From Talinum fruticosum (taxonomy: Eukaryota; Streptophyta; Magnoliopsida; Caryophyllales; Talinaceae), in assembly GCA_021018815.1 (NCBI GenBank), contig JAITYX010000004.1:5955501-6019500 (forward strand): a stretch of DNA of 64,000 nt, given 5' to 3'. This document shows positions 37,527 through 50,189 of the stretch, one piece after another. The notes under the pieces were generated by a model. That model was not told the origin of the DNA, made no database searches, and saw nothing but the letters and a program-made list of their open reading frames with translations. Every line of letters begins with the position of its first letter. Position 1 is the first letter of the stretch. The translations under genes were made by a program, and so were the position numbers.

Positions 37527-39003
37527 AGAATTATACACAATTTCCTGTTTTTCTTTTTTTGTTTTGTTTTAGGAGGTCGATTCGCTTTTAGAACAATTGA
37601 ACTACTCGAGAACATATTGATCAGCATTGAATGGTCGCTTTTATATCCCTGAAAGTTATGTGTTCGTCGATGCTGCTTATTGTCAGATAGTCTCGTGTTG
37701 AAGCTTCATATGTTTCTGTGGTAAAACAGCTTTGCTTATTTTAATTGTTTCTATTTTTTTAAATCAATGTCCAATTTTGTTGTTCAGAAGATTAGATTTA
37801 TGGATTTGAAAGCGTGACAGAAACATAAAGGCAAATCCGATGAACTATACAATACTATCCTAAAGAGTTCTTGTTTTGAGTTTCGACCCTTTTTTATGCT
37901 CAGTTTAGCATTCTAAACTTGAAGTACGTAGGTTTTTCGTTAAATCCAAATCCGAGAGTCCCACCTAGCCGGATGTTGAGGGTCCGATGTAATTGCCTTT
38001 TATCGCCTTACCCTTCCTTAAAAGTCCAACAAACTCAAGATTTGATTTCCCAACTATGCATGGGCTTTCCTTGAAGGGCAGATTTGATTTGACCTCTCTC
38101 AAGGAAGTGCCAAATTAAAATGTCATTTCAGCGGATTTGACCTTCTCAGTTGTAGACGACTTGACCTTCTCAATTGTATACACTCGTTCATCTAATGGAG
38201 AAAAGACAGGGATTTCCAACAAAAAGAAGTCCTTAATTTGGGAGATTTTCTTGCGTGGCTTCTTTCGTTTAGAATTTACATGCATCTAATTGATGGTTTG
38301 CCGTGGATTGGTTTAGGTTTATAGCCGGTTTTCGTTCTTTCCCAGTTTGACATTGTTAGGTATGTCGTTGACGGCAACAAGCACCTCAGAGAACTCAACA
38401 ATTTAGCTGACACAGATCAAATGAACCTTGGAGGACTGAGTCTGAGCCATAAGATTCAGAGGAAAAAGAAACATATTATTTCGCTGCTGTTGGTTCCTCA
38501 ATCATCAGTGTTCTTGACTTAAGGCCTCAAAGAGATGGAATAACATTCATAATGGGTGGGGTAATAACAGAAAATACAGGCCAACCAGAAGGAAGGGTAG
38601 AGTCAAGAATTCTTATACCAATGTTGAAAAGGTGCCATTGATTTCTTTTTTTGATGACGCACCTCCTCTTGAAACCAATCAACTGAGTCCCAAAGAAGGA
38701 ATTCGACATAATCACTTGGATTACTGAATTAGCTGAATCCTAGCACATGAATTACAGCCAACTGAATGGCAAATTAGGGGTTCTTTGACATGATTTTGTT
38801 GCATCCAAGACACATCAGCTTCTGCATTCATCCGTATATCTTCATACCACAGAAGCCACTATTCATGTTGACAAGGCAAACTATGACCAGAGCAGCAGCA
38901 ACTTCGAAATGCTGGATTAAGCACTGCATAGAGAGACCTTGAAAAGCTCGATTTCCAAACTACGGGGTGCTAAAATTACTTAGCAGTCATCTAGCAGTCA
39001 TCA
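37527..39003. other. Convergent intergenic spacer
   Basis: Holds the 3' UTR of cytochrome b5 and, on the right, the 3' UTR of the minus-strand TBC gene. In the middle (about 38340-38520) one frame gives a Leu-rich stretch of about 55 codons that I could not assign. No gene is called. Confidence 0.5.
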
Positions 39004-42000
39004 TCAGGTGGCATCAATCTTCTCATGAAGAGTCATTACCAAGTCATGTGCATCATCTAAGAGTTTCCAGACATCAAGGTGCCCGGCCATGTTATTGCAC
39101 TCCCGCAAAATCTCATCCATGCTACTGTACTTCTCTATAATCTGTTTCCTTCTCTGTAATACTGAAGCAGCTATAGCATACAACAACAGGTCATCAGTTG
39201 GAGGGGCCCGTTGTCTTATTCGGCCCAGGCGGATTTACCGATTCCAGCCCTTAGAGCTGCTTGATCGGCCCACATCACCTCCCAGAGACAAAGTGTCTGC
39301 TCAAAGTTAAGTTCCCTCCTAAACAGGACAACCACCATCCTATACACAAAGAAACAATCCTCAGCCTGCATCTTTACCAAGTGTTTGTAAAGATGAGAGT
39401 CCTTGTATTTTATAATCTTGGCCACAATATTGAGTTGCCGACGGATTCCCACCTCATCAAGCCTGAAGTTGTGACGAGCTTTCTTCATGAAACCTACAAA
39501 ACACCAAAAGGCAATGTGATCCTCTTCTATTGCTGAGACTATCGGGGAAAGAAGATCACTCATTCCTTGACAGTAGCCAATTTCAGAATCATAGACAGCG
39601 TAGGCTTCAAGTATTGCTACCAATCGAGTAGCATGGAAAATCCGGTATGGCTCAAGATGGTCATAATCTTTCAGGCCGACAGCTTCAGCAGAACGGCGAG
39701 CCCGTTCTTCAGACATTGCAGCCTGAGAAGGCGAGTAAGACATCCATTCTGCATTGGCTCGCACAGCATCAAGGCGGATGATCCGGTGCCAAGTGGCAAA
39801 ATCCTCAGTGCGGCAGACATTAAATTGCAAGGGTGTCTTTGGAGGGGAAGGATCCTCTGAAGTGTCGGGATCATTTTCTTGGTCAATTAAAGGAGAAGCT
39901 TCATCAAATTGGTCATCCTCAGATGACTCCGAGTCAGAAGAGTCAGTGTTGATCACAGAGGGACATTCGCTTGTGAGACGTAGAGAGCTACTAGCTCTAT
40001 CCAAAAGTGTGCTCGAGTGATTATCTGAGTACTCCATATCAGAACTTCCTCTATCACTCGAGAGGGACTCTCGAGCACTAACAACTTCTTCAGAGGCAGG
40101 TGAACTGGACTCTGGAATGGAGCTCTCGCTATTCTCACCACTACAAGTTCTTTCCATCTTCTGTTTGCCACTCTCATCAACTTGTTTAATTAGACGTTGA
40201 CATTGTCTTCTGAGTTTCTCGTACTCTTTTCTGAATACAAGAACACAGAAAATAAGTATGCAGCCAGAACTACAGTAAACCTTAGAAACATAGGCCACAA
40301 TTGATAACTTGAAGCTTGCACATATACATCAGTCAAATATGCCCCTACAGAACTTTGTAATACCTATTCTTATTCCCAACAACATCTCTTCCTTCTTTGG
40401 TGCTGTTTAAATCATAACTGTCAGACAGAAAAATTGAAGTCAGTCAAATGGTTAGGGCAAGCAACAAATTTGATAGCTGCACACAACGGTCCACACCAAA
40501 TAAGTAAGAGATAATCGTAACTAACTGCAAAGTGAATTCAGAGTTCCAACAATAATCAACTCTTAGATGCCCATATATTTCACAGCAATAAATAAATTCC
40601 ATCATACAGTTCAAGAACCATTGGCAGATTCGAATTAGTAGAGTAGTTAGTGGATCTCAGCTTGGCCACGGAGAGAAGATTGCTTACAGTGGTACATTAG
40701 AAGAAGACTCCATTTCATGAAAGTGTATCACATGAGTACCATGTGGTCAGAAGAATACTCCAGTTTCTGGGGTACATTAGAAGAATAAGATGGAATAGTA
40801 TCATTCAGTGTATAAAGTTTGGGCATTATCGCCATTAACTGCCTAAACGATCATGATGACCCCTAAAATGTGTAGGGTTGCATTAAGAATACCAAAGCAA
40901 ATTTAGTATAAAAAAATTTGGATTCTGGAACATTCCACCCAGAGCGGGAAAGAGACTACAAGGATAAGGACATTAGCATCCCATAGAAAGAGGGGAGCAA
41001 CAGCATAACAATTCTGGATGTCAGGATCCCTGGGAGCAACAGTACCCCACAAGCGAAGGGAACTAGAGAAAGTGGCGAAACTAAGATACCTATGAGATAG
41101 CAGAAAAAGGACGGGGACCTGCAGAAGACACACTAGTCAACGATATAGTATGAAAATCATAGCAATAGCTCTTGAAATTTAAGCTAGCAAAGAGGCATGT
41201 TCATGAGTTATGTCAATTCAAGGGTGGCCAATGTTGTGGTGACAAGCTGAAGTTAGATACAATTCCTGGAGCAAAGCAACAAAATTAATGGCAGAGAGCA
41301 GAAGAAAAACAGAAGAAAAAAAGGAGTATAACCAAAGCTAGAAGCCATGAAAAACGCCACTATTACAAATCATTATTCTATCAAATGTTCTAAAGAGCAG
41401 GACACCAGAATGCAATAGCCAAAAGCCACCCCAAAAAAAACAGAAAAAAACCTCTGAAACCGGCCCACATGAAAACTAAAGTCAAAGACCAAATAACACA
41501 CCTTGCTGTCAATCATCAAATGAGGCAAACAATAAAATACTGAAACAACTGCACCCCCACCCCTAAGCGAGAAAAAAAAAAAAGGAAAAACAAACACATA
41601 ATAATTTTTAGAAACCAAAGATTACATATAGACACTCGAAAAAACTACTTGTCAATGCAGTGCGCTGTAGAGAATAAAATCCATATGTCATTAAGGTCAC
41701 TGATACTTACACCCCAAGAAGGAAAGGCCAAACCTCTGCTCTGATGCTTGGATCAATGCCCTGCATCGGGGAAGAGAGTTACTGAGATGCTTAAATTACA
41801 GCACATAACCCCAGGAAAAAAGGGAAAAAAAGAGGGCTTGCATTTATATGGAACTTGGCCCAAAATGAAATTTCGTTCATGCTGTAGATGGCAACAAAAG
41901 ATCGACAAACTTCTTTTAATAGGTCCAACAGAAATACAAAAGAGGCCATCATCAACAAGACGATAAAAGCATGTTAACTACATAGAGGAATCAAGGTAGG

Positions 42001-44034
42001 AGTAGGACAATGCAAATGAGACCTAGAGCAAGGTCACAAATCCAAAAAGGGATAAATCCACAACTGCAGTCCTAAAAGGACAATAAGATCTTACCCCCAC
42101 CCCCAAAAAGGAGAGGGGGGAACATCTACAAAAACCATGGGGGGAGGATGACAAAGCTTGTTCCATGAAGCATTCAAATACCTTTAATCCAATAATTGAA
42201 TTCCTCTAGTTAGTGCCAAACGTCGATGCAAATAAGGCCCAAAGAAAAGAACATACAAATATACTGCATCTTACACAGCTCAATATATGAGGAATATTAT
42301 TTTGAATTAAGGAGCGAGGATAGATGTGCTAATCAACTAAGCAACTCACCCCACTCCGGACTTTTTCAAAAGCTTAATCCCACCATCACGAAGTTTTCCA
42401 TCTGGTGTGAACAAACTTCTCCACTGCTGCGGTGTCAGGGCATGTTTCCTCCTCTTACGAGACCATGGTGACTTAAGATGACCCCTGGAATTAAAAATGA
42501 AAATAAAAATTATCACCAATCGAATACACAGTTCCCAAAATCAACCAGAACTCAGTAATTATTTGGATCAAATTCTTAGCAAGATTGGGAATATGTTAAA
42601 ATCACAGAGGAGTAATATTGCTGTTCAAGATAAAGATAAATATTAAAAATATTACAGATGAGATTCCATATCCATTGCCTCACGTGCAAAGCATGACATA
42701 ACACTCCCTTTAGCACAAGCAAACAGAAAATACAAAGTAATTTATCATTTTATCACTTGTCCCAGCTCCCAAGCATGATTTCCATGACAGAAGTTTCAAA
42801 TCACAGCAGACTCTGTTCTCATTTCTATACTCCTTTAAAAACCAGTTGCACTTCATCAACAGAAATCATTGTCATGTTTCTATTATTGAGTGAACTTATT
42901 CACAAGCAGAAGCAGAACAAGTAAGAACGACCATGAAAAAAGATACACGACATAATCACTATGAATCATTAGAACTCACATCACATCGTTAAATCACAAA
43001 GTTGTCAAAACAATCCTTTGTCCTCCAAGACCAGAACCATGAACTAGATCCCATAAAGCTTAAATTTGATTTCATCTGCTTCCAATGAATTAGAATAAAT
43101 CGCTCAAGGAGAACTACCAACCCCCCAAAAAAAAATAAGGAGGGAAAGTAAAAAGAAATGAAAAAGTGCAGAAACCATCCCACACGTCCACAGAACATGA
43201 GCAAGGATAGGACATCTTGTATAGGCCACTCAAAAACTGGATCACCAAGACAACATGCTAAAGGAAATGCCATATGAGAGTTCAAGACCACAAAGATAGT
43301 TGTCGCTGATCTGAATCACTCCTAAACAGAACACTCAGCAATCCCAAGTCTAAGAATTCGCTCATTCAAATTAAATATTCCCAGCAGCCCCACCACAATT
43401 TTTCACTCCTTCATCCAGGAAATTTAATCACAGCACATAGACCCCTACAGCCCCAGAAACTGTTTAACAGGTGGAAATACAAATGAAGAAAAAGTACGAC
43501 GTCTTTGGATTACCATCAATTAATTAGACGGATCCGATACAGCAACCGAAAACACAGATCTGCTCAAAGAATCACATCATTGAATAACTTGTCTATCCCA
43601 GAAAAGAGAGCTAAGATATTTGATTATTTTCAGCATATAATAGAAGTTTACTTATTTATGGTTAATCAGATGAGAACTTTTGAGCTCTAGAACATAACTA
43701 GTGAACTAAATTAAGCAGGAAGATGGCTGTTTGAAGTCAATGAGAAAGATCTGAAGCAGAAAATTCAACTGAAAAAGGAAGCTTAGAATGAGTGAGAAAA
43801 GGGGACTCACCGATCGGAGATGGAGGAAGAAGAGGATGCCGATGATGAGGAGGGAGCAACAACGAAGAGGACCGATCGCAAATGAACCCACGACGACGAC
43901 GAAGACGACGGTGAAGACGACGACGGTGACGGTGACGGTGAAGAGTGATGATTCTTGCTATTTGGATGAGGGGATAGAGGAGATGAAGACGACGATTTCG
44001 ACGAAGAAGTGTGGCTTCGTCTTAGAGATTTCAT
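39004..44034 (-). CDS. TBC-domain Rab GTPase-activating protein (two one-base frameshifts)
   Basis: Exons in transcript order: 44034-43811, 42484-42350, 41760-41711, 40417-40364, 40230-39004; about 563 residues. Family role: stimulates GTP hydrolysis by Rab GTPases in vesicle traffic, by an Arg/Gln dual-finger mechanism. Exon 1 is Ser-rich. Exon 2 has KHALTPQQWRSLFTPDGKL. Exon 3 has IDPSIRAEVWPFLLG. Exon 4 gives YDLNSTKEGRDVV. Exon 5 has a long acidic Ser-rich insert, then the Arg-finger motif IRLDAVR and the Gln-finger motif GYCQGMSDLLSPI, and ends LHEKIDAT. A long acidic insert between the TBC N-part and the finger motifs is known in plant members. Two frame breaks: one base missing at 42361-42366 (KKVRSG) and one in CCC 39224-39226 (SAWGRIRQR). 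Adding both gives 564 codons. Confidence 0.9.
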
Positions 44035-44233
44035 CTATCTATCTATACTTAGATCTCTATAAATTACTTGTTTCGAAAACCCTAAAAACCTAATTCTAAG
44101 TTCCAACACTTAACCCTCCCCTTCACGATCCTACTGCAATCAGCTACTGAATCTAGGGTTTACAGTATACAAATTCCACTCATGGGGGAGGCGAAACTGA
44201 GCTCGCTCTCTCTCTCTCTCTCCTCTCTGTGTG

Positions 44234-44404
44234 TTACCTAGTGTAAGCAATGGCAGCGAAGAGAGCAAGACCGGCAACGGCAGTGACGGCTACAGCGACG
44301 GCCGCGTCGCCATTACAGCCGCCGGCGCCGGCGCCGCCGCCGAGTGATAGGAAGATGCCACTGACGCTCCGGTAGAAGGCGGACGACGGGACACTGCTGA
44401 GCAT
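44234..44404 (-). CDS. Possible small hydrophobic-tailed protein (uncertain)
   Basis: A 56-codon minus-strand frame starts at ATG 44404. The same frame is open further upstream to 44674, giving 146 codons, but that part reads CT-repeat leader-like sequence. The 56-residue product is Ser-rich at first, then Gly/Ala-rich, and ends in a hydrophobic segment (AVAVAVTAVAGLALFAAIA) followed by YTR, so it could be a small tail-anchored protein. The DNA here is much more GC-rich than its surroundings. It could instead be the far leader of the TBC gene, whose start codon is only 200 bp downstream on the same strand. A 41-codon plus-strand frame (44250-44375) overlaps it. No family recognised. Confidence 0.35.
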   Translation of the reverse strand: MLSSVPSSAFYRSVSGIFLSLGGGAGAGGCNGDAAVAVAVTAVAGLALFAAIAYTR

Positions 44405-44674
44405 CGGAAGAGAGATACAGTTGATAGACTCAGAAATCTTCGATTTTCTTGTGCGACCACCTCGATCATCAAAATCAAAATCAAAGCCCCTCAACAACCA
44501 ATCTCGCCCTCTCTCTCTCTCTCTCTCTTCCCTCTCCCACTCGCTTTTGTCTGTATTGGGCTTTTCTCTCTCCTCGGAAGATGCTTTTCTACTTTCTAGA
44601 GAGAGAGAGAGATGTCGAATCGGAATTGAATGAATGAATGAATGAATGTATAGTGAGTCTTTTGGGGTCTCCAA

Positions 44675-46979
44675 AATCCAAAGTTGTGAGAGAAGTAGAA
44701 GTAGAGAAGTAGTAGTAGTAGTAGCAGTAGTTTAACTTTCCTAATCACATACTTCCTATGAAAAAGTCCACCTATTTTACCTTTTTATTTTATTTATTAT
44801 TTTTTGTTGTCTGAAAAGACATTATCAAATATTCAAAGCTCCATGAAATGCTCAAACTCTCTTATCTACATTTACTAATATTCAAAAAAATTAAAAAAAA
44901 GGGCATCCAATCTTATACCTTTGGTGGTAAAAACGACAATTAATTTGTACTAGTTATAGCCGTATATGATTCTATAGAATAGAACGCTCTCTATTATGTT
45001 ATATTTAGGTGTGTGTTGCATATCTCAATATGTGTTTAATGTAAGCCAATTATCACATGCCCCATGTGCCCGAAAACATATTCTCTTGTATTGCATTATC
45101 AATTTCACAAGATTGATTTTGGAAGAAGCTAAATAGGGTCCCGCAGAATCTTGTAAAAATATATTGGATTAATTTATTTTGACTGAGATTATAATTCATC
45201 AAGTAATTGATCGGGTTAGAGTTACGCGCGAGATAAATAAAAAGTTACAATTTATATCTAAATTGTCATCTAAATAAGATCGTCGTAAACATAGGGAGTA
45301 AAAAGAGGACAGGAAGAAGGTTCACATAACTAAGTTACATTCCGAACTATATATAAACTAGTTTTATAAATAAAATCATAAAAAACAATATTAATATTTA
45401 AACATTACTTGTATATCAAAGAATTGTATGATAACCATATATTGACCATATGCAACTAATTACATGGTAGATGATCTCACTAGAAGCTTCACTGGTCAAC
45501 TCTAAGATCAAAAATGTGAGAATGAAGATACCTGAATTTCCCAAAAAGCCCTCATAATCTTATAATCTAACCACTTCATTTATTATGCAAATTGGATCAC
45601 CGACCAATTTGGGTTGAAAAAATACACTTCGCAAGTCGAACCCATTAACAAACCACTCCAAACAAAGCATACCACATTAGACCAATTTTCCTTCCCACTT
45701 TGACCCTGTCAACCAGGAAAAACAAAGACTACAAAATCATCAAAAATCATAATCAAATATATCCACCAAACAAATCTAGTCCGTTTATATGCTCGGTTTA
45801 GATGAATCAGACGTAGACAATCTGAAAAGGAGATAATGGTCGTTGTATATCGATGGGTACTTTGTAAGAGGGCAATTTTTTAACGTAGCATGGGCTGTGG
45901 GCATGCCATTGTGGCAGAAAGCTAAAGCTGGGCATTCACATTTCGCAGCCAATAATTTTTGCGAGGCACGCTTAGGGATTTAAAAAAAAAACAGAAAAAG
46001 GAAGGAAGGTCAGGAAATTGTTAGGTAACAATCCATTATTAGTGTGTTAATTATGGTTGAACAAGCACGAAATCAGCTTAGCGCTTCTAGCAAGAAACCT
46101 TGTTGATCAAAGGGTGTTATTGACTTTAGCTATTAACCTCATTATCGATTTTGCAGTCAAGTTATTTGGATCAATTTCGGGTTGCGTTAATTCGTATTAA
46201 GTCATGTTCGGATCACTATGATTCACTTGAGTTTCAGTTAGGGTCGGATTGAATTGACTTTGAACAATATATTTTGGCAGAAAATATTCGGGTTTTCAAA
46301 TTATCTCGATTTAGCTTTTTTAAATATCGGGTCCAAAAGGGAAAGAAACGAACCTTGATAAGTTATTAGTTAGCTTATGGATAAGAGAAATACAAAAACA
46401 GACAAATAGTAGGTTAAGGTTATGTTAACTATTCAAAAGAAGGGGGAACAAGAAAAAGGAGAGGCCATAATTGAACGTGAAAGGAAAAAGGCAGAAGGTA
46501 GTAATGGATTAGGCATGTTAAATTCCAACAAACTTTCTCCAAGCAATTGATATCGACACTTTGGCTTTTTTCCCTTGATCTCGGCACCATTATTCTCGCA
46601 GATTTTTAGGATGTATGAATTATGAATGGGACCTCAGCTTTACTTTCCCTTTTGCCCCATCCCCAACCAAAAAGCAAAAAAAAAAAAAAAAATAAAAATA
46701 AAAAAATTGAAAAGAAAAAAAAACTTGGAAGGATCAAATCAGTACCAAGGCATATGGGATATATGATCAAAAAAGGAGATGATATAACCCATAAACTAGA
46801 TGAATTCCATCAACTGAAATGCATGAGTTATTGTCTGGTGTCTGCCATGCTTTTGAGATTATTATCTTATTGGGCGGAATAATGCCATTATAAACGTTAA
46901 TCAATCACTAAACAGAGAGTTTAACCAAGTTCTTAGTGACCCTAAACAGAGGTTTTCAAGGCATGACAGGATCTGTAAT
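44675..46979. other. Intergenic spacer, AT-rich
   Basis: Between the small frame upstream of the TBC gene and the 3' end of the first 6-phosphogluconolactonase gene. Contains simple repeats (GAATGAATG at about 44633-44648, AGT repeats at about 44710), a possible TA-flanked inverted-repeat element (44752-45298) and AT-rich sequence with no exon. Confidence 0.5.
44752..45298. mobile_element. Possible Stowaway-like TIR element (weak)
   Basis: Starts CTTCCTATG after TA (44750-44751) and ends CATAGGGAG before TA (45299-45300). The right end complemented reads CTCCCTATG, so nine terminal bases match at eight positions, and the internal sequence does not extend the match well. It could be chance in AT-rich DNA. 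Confidence 0.3.
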
Positions 46980-49741
46980 CTACAACATTGCTGCTGCGTC
47001 CTTGTCCAGGAACCACTTGAGCTCTCCTTCGGCTGAAACCATTTGAACAGGAAGTCTATCTGAAGATTGATGCTCACTTAGTGCAGTTTTCACTGCACCC
47101 GCCTTGCCACTACCGCAGATCACAAGTGCAACGTATGCAGAGGAATTGATCACGTGGAAGGTGAAGGTGATCCTCTCAGGAGGTGGTTTTGGCGAGTCCT
47201 TAATGAAGGTGACCCATTTCTTCTCCTCCTTGACAAGGGGATGACCCGGGAATAGAGAAGCTACATGCCCATCGGGGCCCATACCCAAAAGCTGGAGGTC
47301 GAATTTTGGAAACCCGGTAGACTCTGATGTGGCTATCACATTGGTCTTCACCAGCTCTCTGAGGCGGGTATCATAGTCTTCAGCAGCTCCTTCAGCTGGG
47401 AGTGTATCATTAATGGCATGAACATGGGCAGGGAGGATAGGTACCTGAAAATTCGGAGTGCTATGAACATTGCTTTACAGCAAGGAGGCTTCAATGAGAA
47501 AATATTCCTACTTTACCATCGTCTAGTCTATTCTACATTGCAATTAACATTAAAGATGAAGATGCACCCAAACATGCATTGTACAATAGACAGTATAGGC
47601 AATCATAAGGATGATGACAGATGAGCCTTTATGACATTGTACAAGAATGATGCCTCTATAGTGAAGGAAATGGCACATCAACATGGAAGATGAGCTGCTC
47701 TTCTCATTCAACACTAATGAGACAATGAATACAGTTTGTCATTCAGTTAATCCATTTGACAAGACCTGGACCCCCTCCCAAAAGGTGATGCTCTGGTGTT
47801 TAAACATAAGTAAATTGTCTCACAATGACTTGGAAAAAAAGGTAGTTGGGCTAGACAAGTGGTCCATGAAATAGAAAAGAAGGGAAAAGAAAGATAGAGC
47901 AAGCTCTTGTCACAAGACACCATCTCATTTGAGACTTAGTGCAATCCACACACAATAGGATGTATTCAACAATGACAATCATCCATATTTAGACCTCGAA
48001 GAGAAACTTCCCTGAACATATGGATCAACATCCTGACTCCCTATCCTGATGCCATCTCACTACAAGCATCTAGATCATTCCTAAGAGGCTAAGAGTAAGA
48101 CTAAGCTCATCCTATCGGCATGTTATCCCTCTAATAACCAGATAAAGCAAATGATGCCTGGCATGTAGCAGCAGGCTTCACTCTCTAGCAGTAACTACTT
48201 ACTACTGTAGCAAAAAATTACCCATAGACATAATGGAAATCACCTGTTGTTCAATGAATAAACCAGCATCCCTAGAAAAATGACAAACAAAAGCTCCAAG
48301 AAGGGATAACTGTGTTCATACTTTCAAATTTGCAGAATATAACTGAAGAAATAGAGCTTTCTGGTAACAAACTTGTGACTTCCTGTAGGCTGTAACCCTG
48401 GGCGTACCCTCATTACATTATATTGTTGTTACTGCCATTGTTCGAAGCTACCATTACAGAACAGCAGCTCAAACATGCTTCATAAACCTAACTGATCTGA
48501 ATCTGAAAGATGAGCCCGCCCAAACATAGAAAGATAAGGACATGGACCAAAATTATTGTTGTTTGAAAACCATAGCTAGAAAGAAACCATGAAGAAAACA
48601 CATATGCCCTGCACCTGTTTTCTGCATAGGGCCTTAAGGGAAAATCAAACTCCCAAACTCGGAAAGTATTGGAATGAGCCCATTAAATCTAAAGATTACG
48701 CTCAACAACAGTGAAGAGTTGCCGTTATAGCCTGATACACGGGTTTTTGGGAGTGAAGGGATTCACAAAGGCTAATGTCGGCAGCATTCAAAATAAACGT
48801 TTATAGTACTTAGCCAGCTGACATGCATGATTCAATGATGTGGAAGTAGCAACATATGACATTTTCTAGAGGTAACAAGGAAGAATAATTCCACAGCGCT
48901 AACTAGAATTAACAAAATCGGAAGAAATGAACAATTTCATTGCAAATTCAATTTTCTAAAACAATAAACAGCAGAAGGGAAGCTACCAACCCAGCAAATT
49001 ACTCATGCAAAACACTTCTTCATATACTCATACAATAAGAACACATTACTGGGTTAAAAAATCACCAAAGTTACCAACTTCCGAACCGAACGATTAAATA
49101 ATAAAATGAATTTTAAGTATGATTTCTAACCTTGGACAGGAAATTATCATAGGCAAGCTTGTAGTTACTATCAGGGTGATCCTTGGGCACAACCCTCTCA
49201 TCAACCCAAAACACATGCCATTTCGACCAATCAATTGAATTTACATATGGCTCCTCCAACAATTTCCTAAATTTTTAGACAACCCATCACACAAAACACC
49301 AAAATCAACTCAAAATGGGTCCTCAATTTTTGTTATTTCAGAGTTCAATCCATTAAAAAGGGTCAAAATTTACCTGAGAGACTTGATGAGAGACCCACCA
49401 GAGAGGACGACAGTGAAAGCGCCTCTTTCTTTCACAAATTTCTCCGATAAATCAGCGACATACTTAGCCAAAGAAACCGCCAGCTCCTCTTCAGAATCGA
49501 AGACGTTCAGATTCCCAGAACCCTTCAGAGACGCAACTTCCGTCATTGAAGCTTTTGCTTTGAAGCTCGAAGAACCCTCAAAGTTTCGAATCACGGGCAC
49601 TTGTTGGCTCAATCGGAGGGTGAAATTTGAGGGCTTTGTGAAAGAGATTCGAGGGTTTGGTGGGAAGAAAAGGGACGATCGATTGCTCCTAGCAAGCTGC
49701 GTGAAGGCTAAGTAGGAGAGGGAGTGAGTTGAAGATGCCAT
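46980..49741 (-). CDS. 6-phosphogluconolactonase, plastid-type (copy 1)
   Basis: Exons in transcript order: 49741-49374, 49266-49131, 47444-46980; 322 residues, in frame throughout. Reaction: hydrolyses 6-phosphogluconolactone to 6-phosphogluconate, step two of the oxidative pentose phosphate pathway. The first 60 residues or so are Ser/Arg-rich, few acidic residues (MASSTHSLSYLAFTQLARSN), as in a chloroplast transit peptide. Next come SEEELAVSLAKYVADLSEKF, FTVVLSGGSLIKSLR (sugar-phosphate loop), WHVFWVDERVVP with HPDSNYKLAYDNFLSK, FDLQLLGMGPDGHVASLFPG and KWVTFIKDSPKPPPERITFT. Intron 2 is about 1.7 kb. It is in tandem with a second copy whose stop lies 449 bp upstream of this start. Confidence 0.94.
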
Positions 49742-50189
49742 TTTCTATGCTGATCAGCGGGGTTGTTTGCCCAATATTGGCAGCCAGCCACCCACCATGT
49801 AGGTGCAAGTTTCTGTTCAAAAGGGCTTTCTAGACATTTGACAAAGATGAATAATATCGATGCTCCAGGTTTAACTAAAACCCACATTAAATGAGCCCTT
49901 TTTTCCCCTTTTATTTTCTTGCCAAATCTATAATATCATACGAAACGATTATAGCATTCATTTTTCCAATATTTTTTTTAAATAAGGGGTCACATTGCAA
50001 TATAGCAGGCATTTTTTTGCACTTGCATAATTCCATTTTCAAAACAAAGCTCCTGCATAAGCCATTCTTACATCTTAATCAAACACTGTTTGAAATTATT
50101 GCGCAAATATAGTGATAATGCCATTATACATCTTAATAAGAAGCCTTTTCGTGTTGAAACCGATCTTAAAACACCACACATTTTGGAAT

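Noticed and set aside
38340..38520. Leu-rich frame resembling a fragment of a disease-resistance LRR protein
   Set aside because: About 55 codons only, with no NB-ARC motif, no regular LRR spacing and no neighbouring resistance gene; too weak to call.
43788..44093. Plus-strand basic frame opposite TBC exon 1
   Set aside because: It mirrors the Ser-rich repeats of the minus-strand exon, which has the correct phase with exon 2.
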